DNA of 64,000 nucleotides from Rutidosis leptorrhynchoides. Its lineage: Eukaryota; Streptophyta; Magnoliopsida; Asterales; Asteraceae. Location of the stretch: the NCBI RefSeq assembly GCF_046630445.1, contig NC_092336.1, positions 509,363,501 through 509,427,500 of the forward strand, written 5' to 3'. The stretch's first letter is position 1. Every line of letters begins with the position of its first letter. The translations under genes and the position numbers were made by a program. Under the pieces are notes generated by a model that had not been told where the DNA came from, did no database searches, and saw nothing but the letters and a program-made list of their open reading frames with translations. Below are positions 1 through 12,198 of the stretch, in pieces.

Positions 1-805
1 CTAGTTGCCAAATGATGGTTTCCACATATGTTAGGTGACTCACATGGGCTGCTAAGAGCTGATCATTGGAGTGTATATACCAATAGTACATACATCTAAA
101 AGCTGTATATTGTATGAGTACGAATACGGGTGCATACGAGTAGAATTGTTGATGAAACTGAACGAGGATGTAATTGTAAGCATTTTTGTTAAGTAGAAAT
201 ATTTTGATAAGTGTATTGAAGTCTTTCAAAAGTGTATGAATACATATTAAAACACTACATGTATATACATTTTAACTGAGTCGTTAAGTCATCGTTAGTC
301 GTTACATGTAAGTGTTGTTTTAAAACCTTTAGGTTAACGATCTTGTTAAATGTTGTTAACCCAATGTTTATAATATCAAATGAGATTTTAAATTATTATA
401 TTATCATGATATTATGATGTACGAATATCTCTTAATATGATATATATACATTAAATGTCGTTACAACGATAATCGTTACATATATGTCTCGTTTCAAAAT
501 CATTAAGTTAGTAGTCTTGTTTTTACATATGTAGTTCATTATTAATATACTTAATGATATGATTACTTATCATAATATCATGTTAACTATATATATAACC
601 ATATATATGTCATCATATAGTTTTTACAAGTTTTAACGTTCGTGAATCACCAGTCAACTTGGGTGGTCAATTGTCTATATGAAACCTATTTCAATTAATC
701 AAGTCTTAACAAGTTTGATTTCTTAACATGTTGGAAACACTTAATCATGTAAATAAAAATTTCATTTAATATATATATAAACATGGAAAAGTTCGGGTCA
801 CTACA
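1..805 (-). repeat. 3' LTR of the Tekay-like element (partial)
   Basis: Positions 1-805 align with 8675-9673; both end with the same stretch reading gttcgggtcactaca on the plus strand, i.e. the LTR starts TGTAGTGACCC on the minus strand. The rest of this LTR lies left of the window. The right-hand LTR has extra copies of an ATCGTTACAACGATA-type sequence and a longer duplicated block around 9250-9450 that are missing here. Confidence 0.85.
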
Positions 806-822
806 GTACCTACCAGTTAAAT
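806..822 (-). other. Polypurine tract region, Tekay-like element
   Basis: Immediately inside the 3' LTR the minus strand reads ACTGGTAGGTAC, a degenerate purine-rich tract where plus-strand DNA synthesis would be primed. It follows the chromodomain stop codon by about 20 bases. Confidence 0.5.
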
Positions 823-840
823 AAATTTCGTCCCGAAATT

Positions 841-1176
841 TTAAGAAGTTGGAGGTGTTGACGTATCTTCTGGAAATAAATGAGGGTATTTCTTCTTCAT
901 CTGATCTTCTCGTTCCCTGGTGAACTCAGGTCCTCTACGAGCATTCCATCGAACCTTAACAATTGGTATCTTGTTTTGCTTAAGTCTTTTAACCTCACGA
1001 TCCATTATTTCGACGGGTTCTTCGATGAATTGAAGTTTTTCGTTGATTTGGATTTCATCTAACGGAATAGTGAGATCTTCTTTAGCAAAATGTACAGCCG
1101 CGAGTTGTTGAGGTAACTCAAGTCGGTAAGCTACTGGTCCGACACGATCAATAATCTTGAATGGTCCGATATACCT
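841..1176 (-). pseudogene. Pol C-terminus with chromodomain remnant (Tekay-like)
   Basis: Minus-strand reading frame giving [20 protein letters not shown] near its start and ending in a conserved KVRWNARRGPEFTRERE-type stretch before a TAA at 841-843. This is the GPF/Y module plus chromodomain typical of the C-terminus of chromovirus integrases, which in the family directs insertion to particular chromatin. It is joined out of frame at about 1176 to the end of RNase H, so the integrase zinc finger and catalytic core are missing. The usual FHVSNLKKC segment between GPF/Y and chromodomain is also absent, a second small in-frame deletion. Not functional. Confidence 0.8.
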
Positions 1177-2440
1177 TCGAATGAATGGTGATGTTCAGTG
1201 CCCGAACATGAAGAGGTGCCATCCTCTCCTTTCGGCTCAAAGCGTCAACTACAACATTGGCCTTGCCAGGGTGATAACGAAGTTCACAATCATAGTCGTT
1301 CAGCATCTCGAACCATCGACGCTGTCTCATATTCAGTTGCTTCTGATCGAAGATGTGTTGGAGGCTTTTATGATCGGTGAAAATAGTGCTCTTTGTTCCA
1401 TAAAGATAGTGTCTCCACAGTTTTAATGCAAAGACAACGGCTCCAAGCTCGAGATCGTGCGTTGTGTAATTTCGTTCGTGAACCTTCAGTTGACGAGAGG
1501 CGTAAGTGATAACCTTTGTGCGTTGCATCAGTACACAACCAAAACCACTTTTCAAAGCATCGCAATAAACGACGAAATCGTCACTGCCTTCAGGAAGTGA
1601 TAAGATAGGTGCGGTGGTTAACTTCTTTTTCAAGGTTTGAAATGCAGATTCTTGTTCGGGTTCCCAAATGAACTTCTTCCCTTTGTGAGTCAGCGCGGTC
1701 AAAGGACGCGCTATTAGAGAGAAACCTTCAATAAATCTTCGGTAGTAACCGGCGAGACCTAAAAATTGGCGAATATGAGTTGGAGTAGTGGGGGTCTCCC
1801 ACTTGCTGATAGCTTCAATCTTGGCGGGATCAACTTTAATACCCTGGTCGCTCACAACATGACCCAGAAATTGGACTTCCTTCAACCAAAATTCACACTT
1901 AGAGAATTTCGCATAAAGTTGCTCTTGTCTCAAGAGTTCAAGCACTAATCGAAGATGTTGCTCATGCTCTTCTTCGCTCTTGGAGTAGATGAGGATATCA
2001 TCTACGAAGACGATAACGAACTTATCCAGGTATGGCTTGCAGACACGATTCATGAGATCCATGAACACGGCAGGTGCGTTGGTTAAACCGAATGGCATTA
2101 CGAGAAACTCATAAAGACCATAACGAGTTCTGAATGCAGTCTTCATCACATCGCTTTCTTTCACCCTCAACTGGTGATAACCGGATTACAAATCGATCTT
2201 ATAGTAAACGCTCAATCCTTGTAGTTGATCAAAAAGATCGTCAATTCGGGGAAGAGGATACCGATTCTTGATCGTCAATTTGTTGAGTTCACGGTAGTCG
2301 ATACACATGCGGAAGGATCCATCCTTCTTCTTCACAAACAAAACAGGTGCGCCCCAAGGCGAGAAACTTGGTTGGATGAATCCACGGTCTAGAAGTTCTT
2401 GTAATTGGCTCTGCAACTCTCGCATTTCAGAAGGTGCGAG
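1177..2440 (-). pseudogene. pol: Reverse transcriptase-RNase H part of gag-pol (Tekay-like)
   Basis: Continues the frame of gag-protease. RT is recognised by the [20 protein letters not shown] stretch, [20 protein letters not shown] and the catalytic FVDDILIYS; RNase H by the D in [17 protein letters not shown], the TDHKSLQH motif and the closing [15 protein letters not shown]. There are in-frame stops at about 2441 (PY*LAPSE, CGA to TGA) and 2186 (KIDL*SGYH, TAA where the family has Arg). The frame ends abruptly after the RNase H tail, where the deletion joins it out of frame to the chromodomain remnant. The family role is to copy the element RNA into DNA inside the capsid particle. Confidence 0.88.
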
Positions 2441-4162
2441 TCAATAAGGTGCGCGAGCTACGGGTGCAGCTCCTGGCACTAAATCGATCTGAAACTCTAC
2501 TGCTCTCGGTGGCGGTAATCCAGGTAATTCTTCCGGAAACACATCAGAAAACTCGTTCACAATTCGAGCATCGTTCACACTCTTCACCTCGGTTTCTAAT
2601 GTTTTCACATGTGCCAAAACAGCAAGACGTCCTTTCTTCATGATCTTTTGCGCTTTCATGCAACTAATGAGATTCAGTTTCGAGCTACATCTCTCTCCGT
2701 AAATAATCAGTGGCTCACCATTTCCGTGCGGTATACGAAGAGCTTTATCTCCACAGATAATGTTAGCCCTTATCTTGGTCAACCAGTCCATACCGACAAT
2801 AACGTCAAAGCTTCCTAACTTAATGGGTATCAAGTCAATCTCGAAATCCACACCAGCTATGTTGATAATAGCTCCTCGGCTAATTTGGTCAACTTTCTCA
2901 AATTTTCCATTGGCTACCTCTACAAGCATACTCTCCTTTAAAGGAACTAATGACCAATTTATCTTATCGCAAAAGTGTCTACATACATAACTTCTATCAG
3001 CACCAGTATCAAATAGGACAGAAGCTAATAAATTGTTGATAGTGAATATACCTGTGACCAAGTCGGGGTTCTCACGAGCATCCCTTGCATTTACATTGAA
3101 AGCTCTGCCACGCGGTGGTCCACCGTCCTTTCGCTTGTTGGGACACTCATTTATGAAGTGGCCCGTTTGTCTGCATTCATAACACTTTCTCGGTCCAGTG
3201 GGGTTCGGCTTCCCAGTCATGGTGGTGATCTTGCAGTCCCTGCCAATAAGCCCGGTCTTTTTGCATTTTTCACAAACAATGTTACAGTACCCGGTATGGT
3301 GCTTGTAGCACCTCTTGCACTGTGGTAGAGTACCCTTGTAGTTGGGGTTCGAGTTGGTATTCGGATTGGGATTTCCACCGTTGTTGTTTCCTTTGAAACC
3401 CTCATGTCGCTTCGCTGGGTTTTGATCATAGACTCTACCCTTGTTGTTATCCCACTTTCGCTTATCACTACTACCCGCTTCGGACTTAGCCTTTTCCGGT
3501 TCATCGATGATGATTTGGTTCATTAAAGTGTGCGCCATGCGTATTGCTTCCGGGACATTGGGTGGCTTAGACGAGGTGACATTTCCCTTAATGGACTTAG
3601 GAAGTCCCCACAAGTACCTTTCCATGCGCTTAAACTCCGGGGTAACCATGGTAGGACACATCAGGGCTAATTCCAGATACCTACGGTTGTAACCATCGAG
3701 ATCGTTTCCCACAACCTTCAACTGCATAAACTCAATCTCCATTTTCTGGATCTCGGTCCTAGGGTAATACTCTTCAATCAGGGCCCCTTTGAATTCCTCC
3801 CATGGGGTAGCAAATGCCTCATCAATACCCTTTGCTTGTGCCAGTGTGTTCTACAAAGTTAGTGCGCCGTCAGACAGCGTACATGAAGCAAACTTGGTTT
3901 TGTTCGCCTCTGAGCAGTTACTAACTCGAAACACAGATTCTAATTTCTCAAACCACCTAGTGAGACCAACTGGCCCCTCCGTTCCACTAAAGTTGTGGGG
4001 TTTGCAGCTTTGAAACTCTTTGTATGTGCACCCATTACGAATGGGCTGGATAACCGGTGGCGGTGGAGCTTGGGGGTTCATTTCCGCTAAAGCTGCGGCG
4101 ACTCGTTCATTGATCATCTCCTCGATTTGGGCTGCGGTAGGTGTTGATCGTCCGTTGGCCAT
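2441..4162 (-). pseudogene. gag: Gag-protease part of gag-pol (Tekay-like)
   Basis: ATG at 4162, frame open to 2441 apart from a TAG at about 3851 (ALTL*NT, TGG to TAG). Gag capsid region: KPHNFSGTEGPVGLTRWFEK and a downstream WEEFKGALIEEYYP-like block. Nucleocapsid: a zinc knuckle KCYECRQTGHFINEC preceded by a Cys/His-rich stretch (CKRCYKHHTGYC...CEKC) that looks like additional knuckles. Aspartic protease: VLFDTGADRSYV and IVGMDWL. The frame continues into RT after a TGA at 2441. The stops fit C-to-T or G-to-A change of methylated DNA; the rest of the frame is intact. Confidence 0.88.
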
Positions 4163-4462
4163 GGTGTTCTAAACAAAAATTTCGACTCAAGTCAAAATTC
4201 AGTATTCAATAAATAATAATACAGCATATGGTAACCAACATGGAATCAACACATCACATGTTTATTAAGTAATGCAACCAGGTACAAATACCACAGAATC
4301 ATCATACAGTAATGTAAATAGAACATCGTGCAAGAATTAAATAACGCAAAGTTCCATTCATTAATAATAATAAGTTACATACATCCGCATAGGTTCGTAC
4401 AATACATAAGTGAAACATAAAACTACAAATGAGATTACATAATGAAATCTACTACAAATGTC

Positions 4463-5342
4463 CTATGATGATGGTGGGTGTAGGATGTCCAATACGTGGG
4501 ACATCTGGTCCTCGAGCTCAGTTACCCGAGCATGGAGGATCTCCACCTCCCTCATCAGTTCTTCTACAGAGGGAGATGGTGGGGCAGGCGATGCAGTCGG
4601 TACGGGTGGTGCTGGTGGAGCTGGTGGTGCAGACGGTCCGGCTCCAGAAGTAGAGGCTGTGAATCGGTAAGGCTTACGGATGAAGGGATCATCAGGATAT
4701 GGCACAAGCCGCTTTTGGGCGGTAACCCTACGACGCCGACCATGAGCGTCAACGAATGGTCGACCTCCATTAATCTCTAGAATGACGGTACCATCGAAAC
4801 GGTACCGCTTCTTCGGCGGGGTGGAGGGTGGCTGTACAGGTGCATCATCAGGGTCCTCATCTGAATCGTCGTCACTAGAGTCGTCAGAGGATGAGTCGTC
4901 GGATGAAGAATCGGCGGGATGATGGTTCGTCTAGATCGGCTGGGGGTGGCTGCACGGGTGGCTCTCCTCGGGCGGCCATCATCTGTCGGTATCTGGCAGG
5001 TCCGATTGGCACGAGACGTCCATCAGGAAGGCGTCGGCACCAATGGTTATGCTCATAACGGACCAGACCTTCCCCAAGTTCCGCGGGAATCACAGCACCA
5101 CCGGGATGGTGCTGTGGCTCTGGAGGTCCTGAGGCAAGTGGATCTGGAATCTCCGGTGGGTCCATGTGTCCGTCTGAGGTAATCACTGGGTCGGGCGTAT
5201 GGCTACTGGATCCAGAGGATGAAGCGCCTGAGTCACTGGAAGGTGTCGACGACGGTATCTGAGAATCGGCAACAATGGTTGGTGAGGTGGCTGATGAGTC
5301 TGTGTCGCTGTCCAAAATGATGACACGTGGAATATCCGACAT
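4463..5342 (-). pseudogene. Extra ORF upstream of gag in the Tekay-like element (frameshifted)
   Basis: Unrecognised protein between PBS and gag, same strand as gag. The N-terminal part starts at the ATG at 5342 (MSDIPRVIILDSDTDSS), is Ser/Pro/Asp-rich, then has a conserved-looking patch (LVRYEHNHWCRRLPDGRLVP). At about 4917 one extra base in a CCC run breaks the frame; the next frame continues with an acidic Ser/Asp run, a basic patch (PPKKRYRFDG), a Pro/Ala-rich linker and a C-terminal helix (VEELMREVEILHARVTELED) that looks like a coiled coil, stopping at 4463. The total would be about 290 residues. It resembles accessory ORFs I recall upstream of gag in Asteraceae Tekay elements, but I know no function. 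Confidence 0.6.
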
Positions 5343-5674
5343 ATGAACAAGGAAAAATAACTTATTCCATGTCAGTAAGTCATAAAGCAAGCACGTATTA
5401 GGCAAAGTAACTACGACATTCTAAATCATGTGTAGCAGTGAATAGCATGGCAACAATAACAAATCGTACAGAAGTAGCATACGATTAAAAGCAGATAATA
5501 GCATGCAGTAGTGAAATCATGTAGTAGCATACGGCATATAGCAGTAAAAGTAAGAGCAGCATGCAGCAAATTCCGCAGAAACAAGTAAACTAGCAAGTTA
5601 TAGATTAGTCCTATTAGTGAATCCTACTCGGGTCGGTCCAGACTCACTAATACATCCTAATTCCCTACAACCAA
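5343..5674. other. Untranslated leader of the Tekay-like element
   Basis: About 330 bases between the extra ORF and the primer binding site, rich in short CAGTAGCATAC-like motifs. No ORF or structure I can support. Confidence 0.5.
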
Positions 5675-5687
5675 TGCTCTGGTACCA
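5675..5687 (-). other. Primer binding site, initiator tRNA-Met type
   Basis: Minus strand reads TGGTACCAGAGCA, one base from the common plant initiator-Met primer site TGGTATCAGAGC. It sits two bases inside the LTR end (…GGGGCATCACA), which fixes the left end of the 5' LTR at 5690. Confidence 0.8.
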
Positions 5688-5689
5688 AA

Positions 5690-8600
5690 TGTGATGCCCC
5701 GTACAAAACCATCGTGCAAGAATCATCAACAACAGGATCATTACAAGGTCAAATACTATATGCGGTTTCAAAACAAGTTTGCATTCGTGAATAAAGGTGA
5801 TGTCTCAACCAACATCAAATGTCTTACAACAAAAGTATGCTTTAATGAACAGAAGAAATTAGTAATAGTACGTGACCCAATGGTCGTTACAAATTATTGT
5901 TTCAAAAGGTAACATAGTTTGAATGCAAATAAAACGTTTCATGCGGTGACAACTCTAACAAGCGCAGCGGGTGTCTACAAAGCATGACTAGAACAACAGG
6001 GGAAGCAAGCAACCTTAAGCACCTGAGAAAAACATGCTTAAAAACGTCAACACAAAGGTTGGTGAGCTATAGTTTAAGTATAACAGTAATGTAAGGTAGG
6101 CCACGAGATTTCAGTGCTTCAACAGCGTTTCAAAACAGTATGAAAAGTATATGTTTAACCGTGGGCACTTGGTAACTAACTTAACATTTATCATGAAATG
6201 TCCCGTTCATATTGATTATAAACGTTCCATATTAATTGATTTCGTTGCGAGGTTTTGACCTCTATATGAGACGTTTTTCAAAGACTGCATTCATTTTTAA
6301 AACAACCATAACCTTTATTTTATCAATAAAGGTTTTAAAAACATTACGTAGATTATCAAATAATGATAATCTAAAATATACTGTTTACGCACGACCATTA
6401 CATAATGGTTTACAATAGAAATATATTACATCGACATATGTTTCTTGAATGCAGTTTTTACACAATATCATACAAACATGGACTCCAAATCTTGTCCTTA
6501 TTTTAGTATGCAACAGCGGAAGCTCTTAGTATTCACCTGAGAATAAACATGCTTTAAACGTCAACAAAAATGTTGGTGAGTTATAGGTTTAACCTATATA
6601 TATCAAATCGTAATAATAGACCACAAGATTTCATATTTCAATACACATCCCATACATAGAGATAAAAATCATTCATATGGTAAACACCTGGTAACCGACA
6701 TTAACAAGATGCATATATAAGAATATCCCCATCATTCTGGGACACCCTTCGGATATGATATAAATTTCGAAGTACTAAAGCATCTGGTACTTTGGATGGG
6801 GTTTGTTAGGCCCAATAGATCTATCTTTAGGATTCGCGTCAATTAGGGTGTCTGTTCCCTAATTCTTAGATTACCAGACTTAATAAAAAGGGGCATATTT
6901 GATTTCGATAATTCAACCGTAGAATGTAGTTTCACGTACTTGTGTCTATTTTGTGAATCATTTACAAAACCTGCATGTATTCTCATCCCAAAAATATTAG
7001 ATTTTAAAAGTGGGACTATAACTCACTTTCACAGATATTTCCTTCCTCGGAAATAAGACTTGGCCACGGATCGATTCACGAACCTATACAAATATGTATA
7101 TATATATCAAAGTATGATCAAAATATAATTACAACCATTTTTATTATGTTTTAAAGATTTGAGTGTATTAAGTCAGCTGTCCTCGTTAGTAACCTACAAC
7201 TAGTTGTCCACAGTTAGATGTACAGAAATAAATCGATATATATTATCTTGAATCAATCCACGACCCAGTGTATACACGTCTCAGGCTAGATCACAACTTA
7301 AAGTATATATATTTTTGGAATCAACCTCAACCCTGTATAGCTAACTCCAACATTACTGCATATAGAGTGTCTATGGTTGTTCCAAATAATATATATACAT
7401 GGGTCGATATGATATGTCAAAACATTTGCATACGTGTCTATGATATCCCAAGATTACATAATATATTAGAATACATGTATAATACAATATAAGTTAGCTA
7501 GGATATGATTTGTATAGATTTGTTAAACATTTCCCGTAGCTAAAAAGATCAAAAATATCTAATCTTGTTTTACCCATAACTTCTTCATTTTAAATCCGTT
7601 TTGAGTGAATCAAATTGTTATGGTTTCATATTGAACTCTAATTTAAGAATCCAAACATAAAAAGTATAGGTTTATAGTCGGAAATTTAAGTTACATGTCA
7701 ATTACTAAAGAGGTAGTCATTTCCGTCGAAAGAACGACATCTTGATGACCATTTTGAAAAACATACTTTCACTTTGAGTTTAACCAAGATTTTTGGATAT
7801 AGTTTCATGTTCATATGAAAAATCATTTTCCCAGAAGAAAAACTTTTAAATCAAAGTTTATCATATTTTTTAATTATCCAAACCAAAACAGCCCCCGGTT
7901 TCACTACGACGGCGTATATCCGATTTTATGGTGTTCATCGTGTTTCCAGGTTTTAAATCATTAAGTTAGCATATCATATAGATATAGAACATGTGTTTAT
8001 TTGATTTTAAAATTCAAGTTAGAAGGATTAACTTTTGTTTGTGAACATGTTTAGAATTAACTAAACTATGTTCTAATGATTACAAATTTAAACCTTCGAA
8101 TAAGATAGCTTTATATGTATGAATCGAATGATGTTATGAACATCATTACTACCTCAAGTTTTCTGGATAAAACTACTGGAAATGAGAAAAATGGATCTAG
8201 CTTCAAAGGATCCTTGGATTGCTTGAAAGTTCTTGAAGCAGAATCATGACACGAAAACAGTTCAAGTAAGATTTTCACTCGAAATAAGATTGTTATAGTT
8301 GTAGAAATTGAATCAAAGTTTGAATATGAATATTACCTTGAATTAGAAAGATAACCTACTGTAAATAACAAAGGTTCCTTGATCTTAGATGATTACTTGA
8401 AATGGATTAGAAAGCTTGGAAGTAGACTTGCAAACTTGGAAGTATTCTTGATTTTTATGAAACTATACTTATGGAATTTATGAAGAACACTTAGAACTTG
8501 AAGATGGAACTTGAGAGAGATCAATTAGATGAAGAAAATTGAAGAATGAAAGTGTTTTTAGGTGTTTTTGGTCGTTGGTATATGGATTAGATATAAAGGA

Positions 8601-9673
8601 TATGTAATTTTGTTTTCATGTAAATAAGTCATGAATGATTACTAATATTTTTGTAATTTTATGAGATATTTCATGCTAGTTGCCAAATGATGGTTCTCAC
8701 ATGTGTTAGGTGACTCACATGGGCTACTAAGAGCTGATCATTGGAGTGTATATACCAATAGTACATACATCTAAAAGCTGTGTATTGTACGAGTACGAAT
8801 ACGGGTGCATACGAGTAGAATTGTTGATGAAACTGAACGAGGATGTAATTGTAAGCATTTTTGTTAAGTAGAAGTACTTTGATATGTGTCTTGAAGTCTT
8901 TCAAAAGTGTAAGAATACATATCAAAACACAACATGTATATACATTCTAATGGATTCCTTAAGTATTCGTTAGTCGTTACATGTAAGTGTTGTTTTGAAA
9001 CCTTTAAGTTAACGATCTCAATTAATGTTGTTAACCCAATGTTTATTATATCAAATGAGATCTTAAATTATTATATTATCATGATATTATGATGTATGAA
9101 TATCTCTTAATATGATACATACATTAAAATATCGTTACAACGATAATCGTTACAACGATAATCGTTACATATAAGTCTCGTTTCGTAATTCTTGAGTTAT
9201 TAGTCTTGTTTTTACATATGTAGTTCATTGTTAACACACTTAATGATATATTTAAATATCATTTTATCATGTTAAATATAGTGTATCAATATCTTAATAT
9301 GATACATATGTATTTCGTAGACGTTATCATAACGATAATCGTTATATATATATCATTTCAAGTTTCTTAACTTAGTAATCTCATTTCTTATGTATATCAC
9401 ACATTGTTAATATACTTAGTAAGATACTTACTCATCATAATCTCATGTCAACCATATATATATATGTCTATATATACCATAACATGTAGTTTTCACAATT
9501 TTGTAACGTTCGTGAATCGCCGGTCAACTTGGGTGATCAATTGTCTATATGAAACTTATTTCATTTAATCAAGTCTTAACAAGTTTGATTGCTTAACATG
9601 TTGGAAACATTTAGTCATGTAAATATCAATCTCAATTAATATATATAAACATGGAAAAGTTCGGGTCACTACA
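5690..9673 (-). repeat. 5' LTR of the Tekay-like element, about 4 kb
   Basis: Bounded by TGTGATGCCCCG on the left (next to the PBS) and cgggtcactaca on the right, so it has TG...CA ends and a length of 3984 bp. On the minus strand it reads U3 (9673 to about 8565), then a very long R-U5. No coding ORF. Around 6190 the sequence switches to one resembling another LTR start (atgtcccgttcatattgatt), so the left 500 bp may be a recombined or captured U5 end. The only part visible in the left LTR is the U3 end (1-805). Confidence 0.8.
8590..8600 (-). promoter_or_regulatory. TATA box of the Tekay-like 5' LTR
   Basis: Minus strand reads CCTTTATATCT. About 30-80 bases downstream comes a C/T/A-rich leader (AACACTTTCATTCTTCAATT) typical of plant transcript starts. 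It would drive the element RNA toward lower coordinates. Confidence 0.5.
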
Positions 9674-12198
9674 TATCACCCCCTAAAAGTACACTTGGCG
9701 AGTGCGTATGTTTACGAAGTATTAAACACCCATTAAATGCTAGCGCTACTAGCTCGAGTGGGGATGTCAAACCCTATGGATCCATATCTAAGATTCGCGT
9801 TCACCGGTTCAAAGACCAATGACTAAACGTTAGCGAGCTAAGGGGAAAGTTTATGCCGTTGTATAACCCACACACATATAAAGTTTAAATACTCGTGCCT
9901 AGTATGTAAAATGTAAAATGCGCATGTATTCTCAGTTCCCAAAATAGTTAAAGTAAAAAGGGATGCTATAACTCATAGTGGAAGAGTAGTAGTAAAGTTG
10001 ACTCGGGAAAAGTAAGCAAGTACGTTTGTCCAAAAGGTCCTAAACCTAAGTTAAAAGTTACTAAGTCAGTAAATCGTCTCAATAGGTTTAAATGTATGTA
10101 AATTAGGTCTTAAGTATCATCATCATTCATCATTAAACAAAAAGTGTAAAGTAAGTTTCATTCTAGAAAAGAGTTTAAAACAAAGGCTGACTTCGATCAG
10201 TCGCCACGGCCTCTATACAAACTGAATTGAGGTGGGACCAGTGGCCATGGCTTATGAGTCCTTTAGTTGCTGTAAAAATTCCAGAACCAAACTCATCTTC
10301 GTTTGACCGTGGCGACGGTTTAAGTGCGAGTAGGTCAGAATTTTCAGCACAACGTTAAAAGGACATAGTGACGTTCGGAGGGCCATAGATCCTAAACCGT
10401 AACTTGGATTAAGACGAGTCTTGAATGAAAAATTATCTACTCGAACAGGTCTAACTGAAAATCAACTTTACAGTAGCCCAGGTGGTCGGGTCAGACCCAG
10501 AAACAGTAGCTAAAAGTGTTCCGGTGGGTTCTTGGTGCTTGCTGTTAATCACGGTTCTCATCCTTGATGCTTGTAGCTTCAAGTGTACAACTCGTTGATG
10601 GGTTTACATCATTTTTACCAAGTTTTGACCATAATAACACTAGTTCAAGTCTAATATATGTAGCACAACTCACTTAAGAGTTGTATGTAGTTTGATGAAC
10701 CAAAGTTACATCAAAATCTTAGATTTGTCACATACATGAATTATAAAAGTAATATTGAACTACAAACTTGAAAGTAAACTAAATAATCAAGATCTTAAGT
10801 TGTAGAACATAGTTCTTAGTTTGATCTTGAAGATCCTAGACCCAAAAGTCTAGATCTAAAGTTCTTAAGTTAGATCCTAAGTAATAACACTTGAATCTTT
10901 ACTTTAATGAAACCATAAGTTATGAAACTTAAATTTTCATCTTGTAAAGTGTATGTAAGCTCATAAACTCTTGTTTATAACAAAATAAGTAGACCATAAT
11001 CTATAGAAACTTAGATCTTTCATAAGTATATGAAGTTATAACTAGAAAGTTATACTTCCATGTTCTTGAACTTATAAAGTTAACTTTTAGTTTCAAGAAG
11101 TATGAGATCAAGATTAACTTGTAATACTTGACCATTAAACCAACAAACACGAATTTAAAGTGCATAATATGAAGAAATAAACTAAATAAACAAGTAACAA
11201 GTTCATGGTTGTTCATACTTTTAAAGATTCAAGCCAAGGCTTTGATCTTTAAGAAAGTAAACTTTAAGTTTACAACATGAACTTCAAGTATGATTTTACA
11301 ACTCATGAACTTTCTTTTTAAAAACATTAAGTGTAGAACCATAACTAGGAAGTTAGGTTCTTGTATGTTCTTGTATGAACAAGATGGTATGAAGAACAAA
11401 CTAGAAAGTTTGGTTCTTAATCAACAACAAACAACTAGTAAGTAATCAACAATAAACAACAAGTAACTTAAACAAGCAAATGATGATGATGATGGGAGTA
11501 TATGCTACAGTTTTTGCAAAGGAAAAAGAAGAGAGAAAGTCTTGAAAGAAACTCACAAATTGAGAGAAAAGTTTGAGAGAAAATGCAAGTAACTTGTGTG
11601 TGTGAGAAATGGAGTGAACTAGTGACTAAGTAATACAAAAAAAATAAACTTGATCCTCCCTCCAAGACCCTCTTGGCCGACGGTTCTCATCAAAAAGGGG
11701 GGAAGGGAAAAGCCCACTAGTTACATGCATGTATTTGTGAAGATGCCATCTAAAAATGGTAATAAAGCAAGCTTGCATGGGAAAGGTGTGTAAGTGTATA
11801 AGTAACTAGTCTCCTTACAAGCAAATTACTCTAGTTAAGCCTTAAGTGTAATACTTACATGAAAGATGGGCTAATTAGTCCATTAAGATAAGTAGGGTGG
11901 GCTTCTAAGTCCATTAACATTAATAAAAGCCCAAGTTCAAGTAATTAACAAATTAGTCCAATAAAGCCCAAGTAATTAACTAGTAACCTTAGTTAATTAA
12001 AAATGATTAATAAAACTTAATCATGAGTGCAAATAATATCCGGAATATTATTCGTGAAAAGTTCATGTGTCACAAAGACGAGTCGGGCATGTAAAGTCAA
12101 GTACGGTAGCAAGTAAATGTATAAAAATACATTCATTAAACACAAACATTAATAATAAATATTATTAAGTAAACGTTAGAAAATCCAGGGTCGTTACA
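9674..12198 (-). repeat. Truncated LTR of another Gypsy element
   Basis: Ends at 12198 with ccagggtcgttaca, i.e. starts TGTAACGACCCTGG on the minus strand, a common plant Gypsy LTR start. The left end is lost at 9673 where the Tekay-like element is inserted; the missing half is presumably left of the window. No long ORF. It contains the word gtcgccacgg at about 10200 and its reverse complement ccgtggcgac at about 10309, 100 bases apart. Many AGTTC/TTAAGT-rich stretches at 10700-11500, otherwise featureless. Confidence 0.65.

Larger units (their letters stand above)
1..9673 (-). mobile_element. Defective Ty3/Gypsy chromovirus, Tekay/Del-like
   Basis: LTR retrotransposon read on the minus strand. 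Order from right to left: 5' LTR (5690-9673), primer binding site, an extra ORF, gag-protease, RT-RNase H, a chromodomain remnant, polypurine tract, 3' LTR (1-805, cut by the window edge). The gag-pol is one frame, as usual in Tekay/Del chromoviruses, but carries three in-frame stops, lacks the integrase core, and the extra ORF is frameshifted, so the copy cannot be autonomous. The shared LTR parts differ by many substitutions and by a block of roughly 190 bp present only on the right, so the insertion is old. The left target-site duplication lies outside the window. Confidence 0.9.

Noticed and set aside
5691..5912. 73-codon frame at the start of the Tekay-like LTR
   Set aside because: No motif, low complexity, not in the expected coding region, opposite strand to the element.
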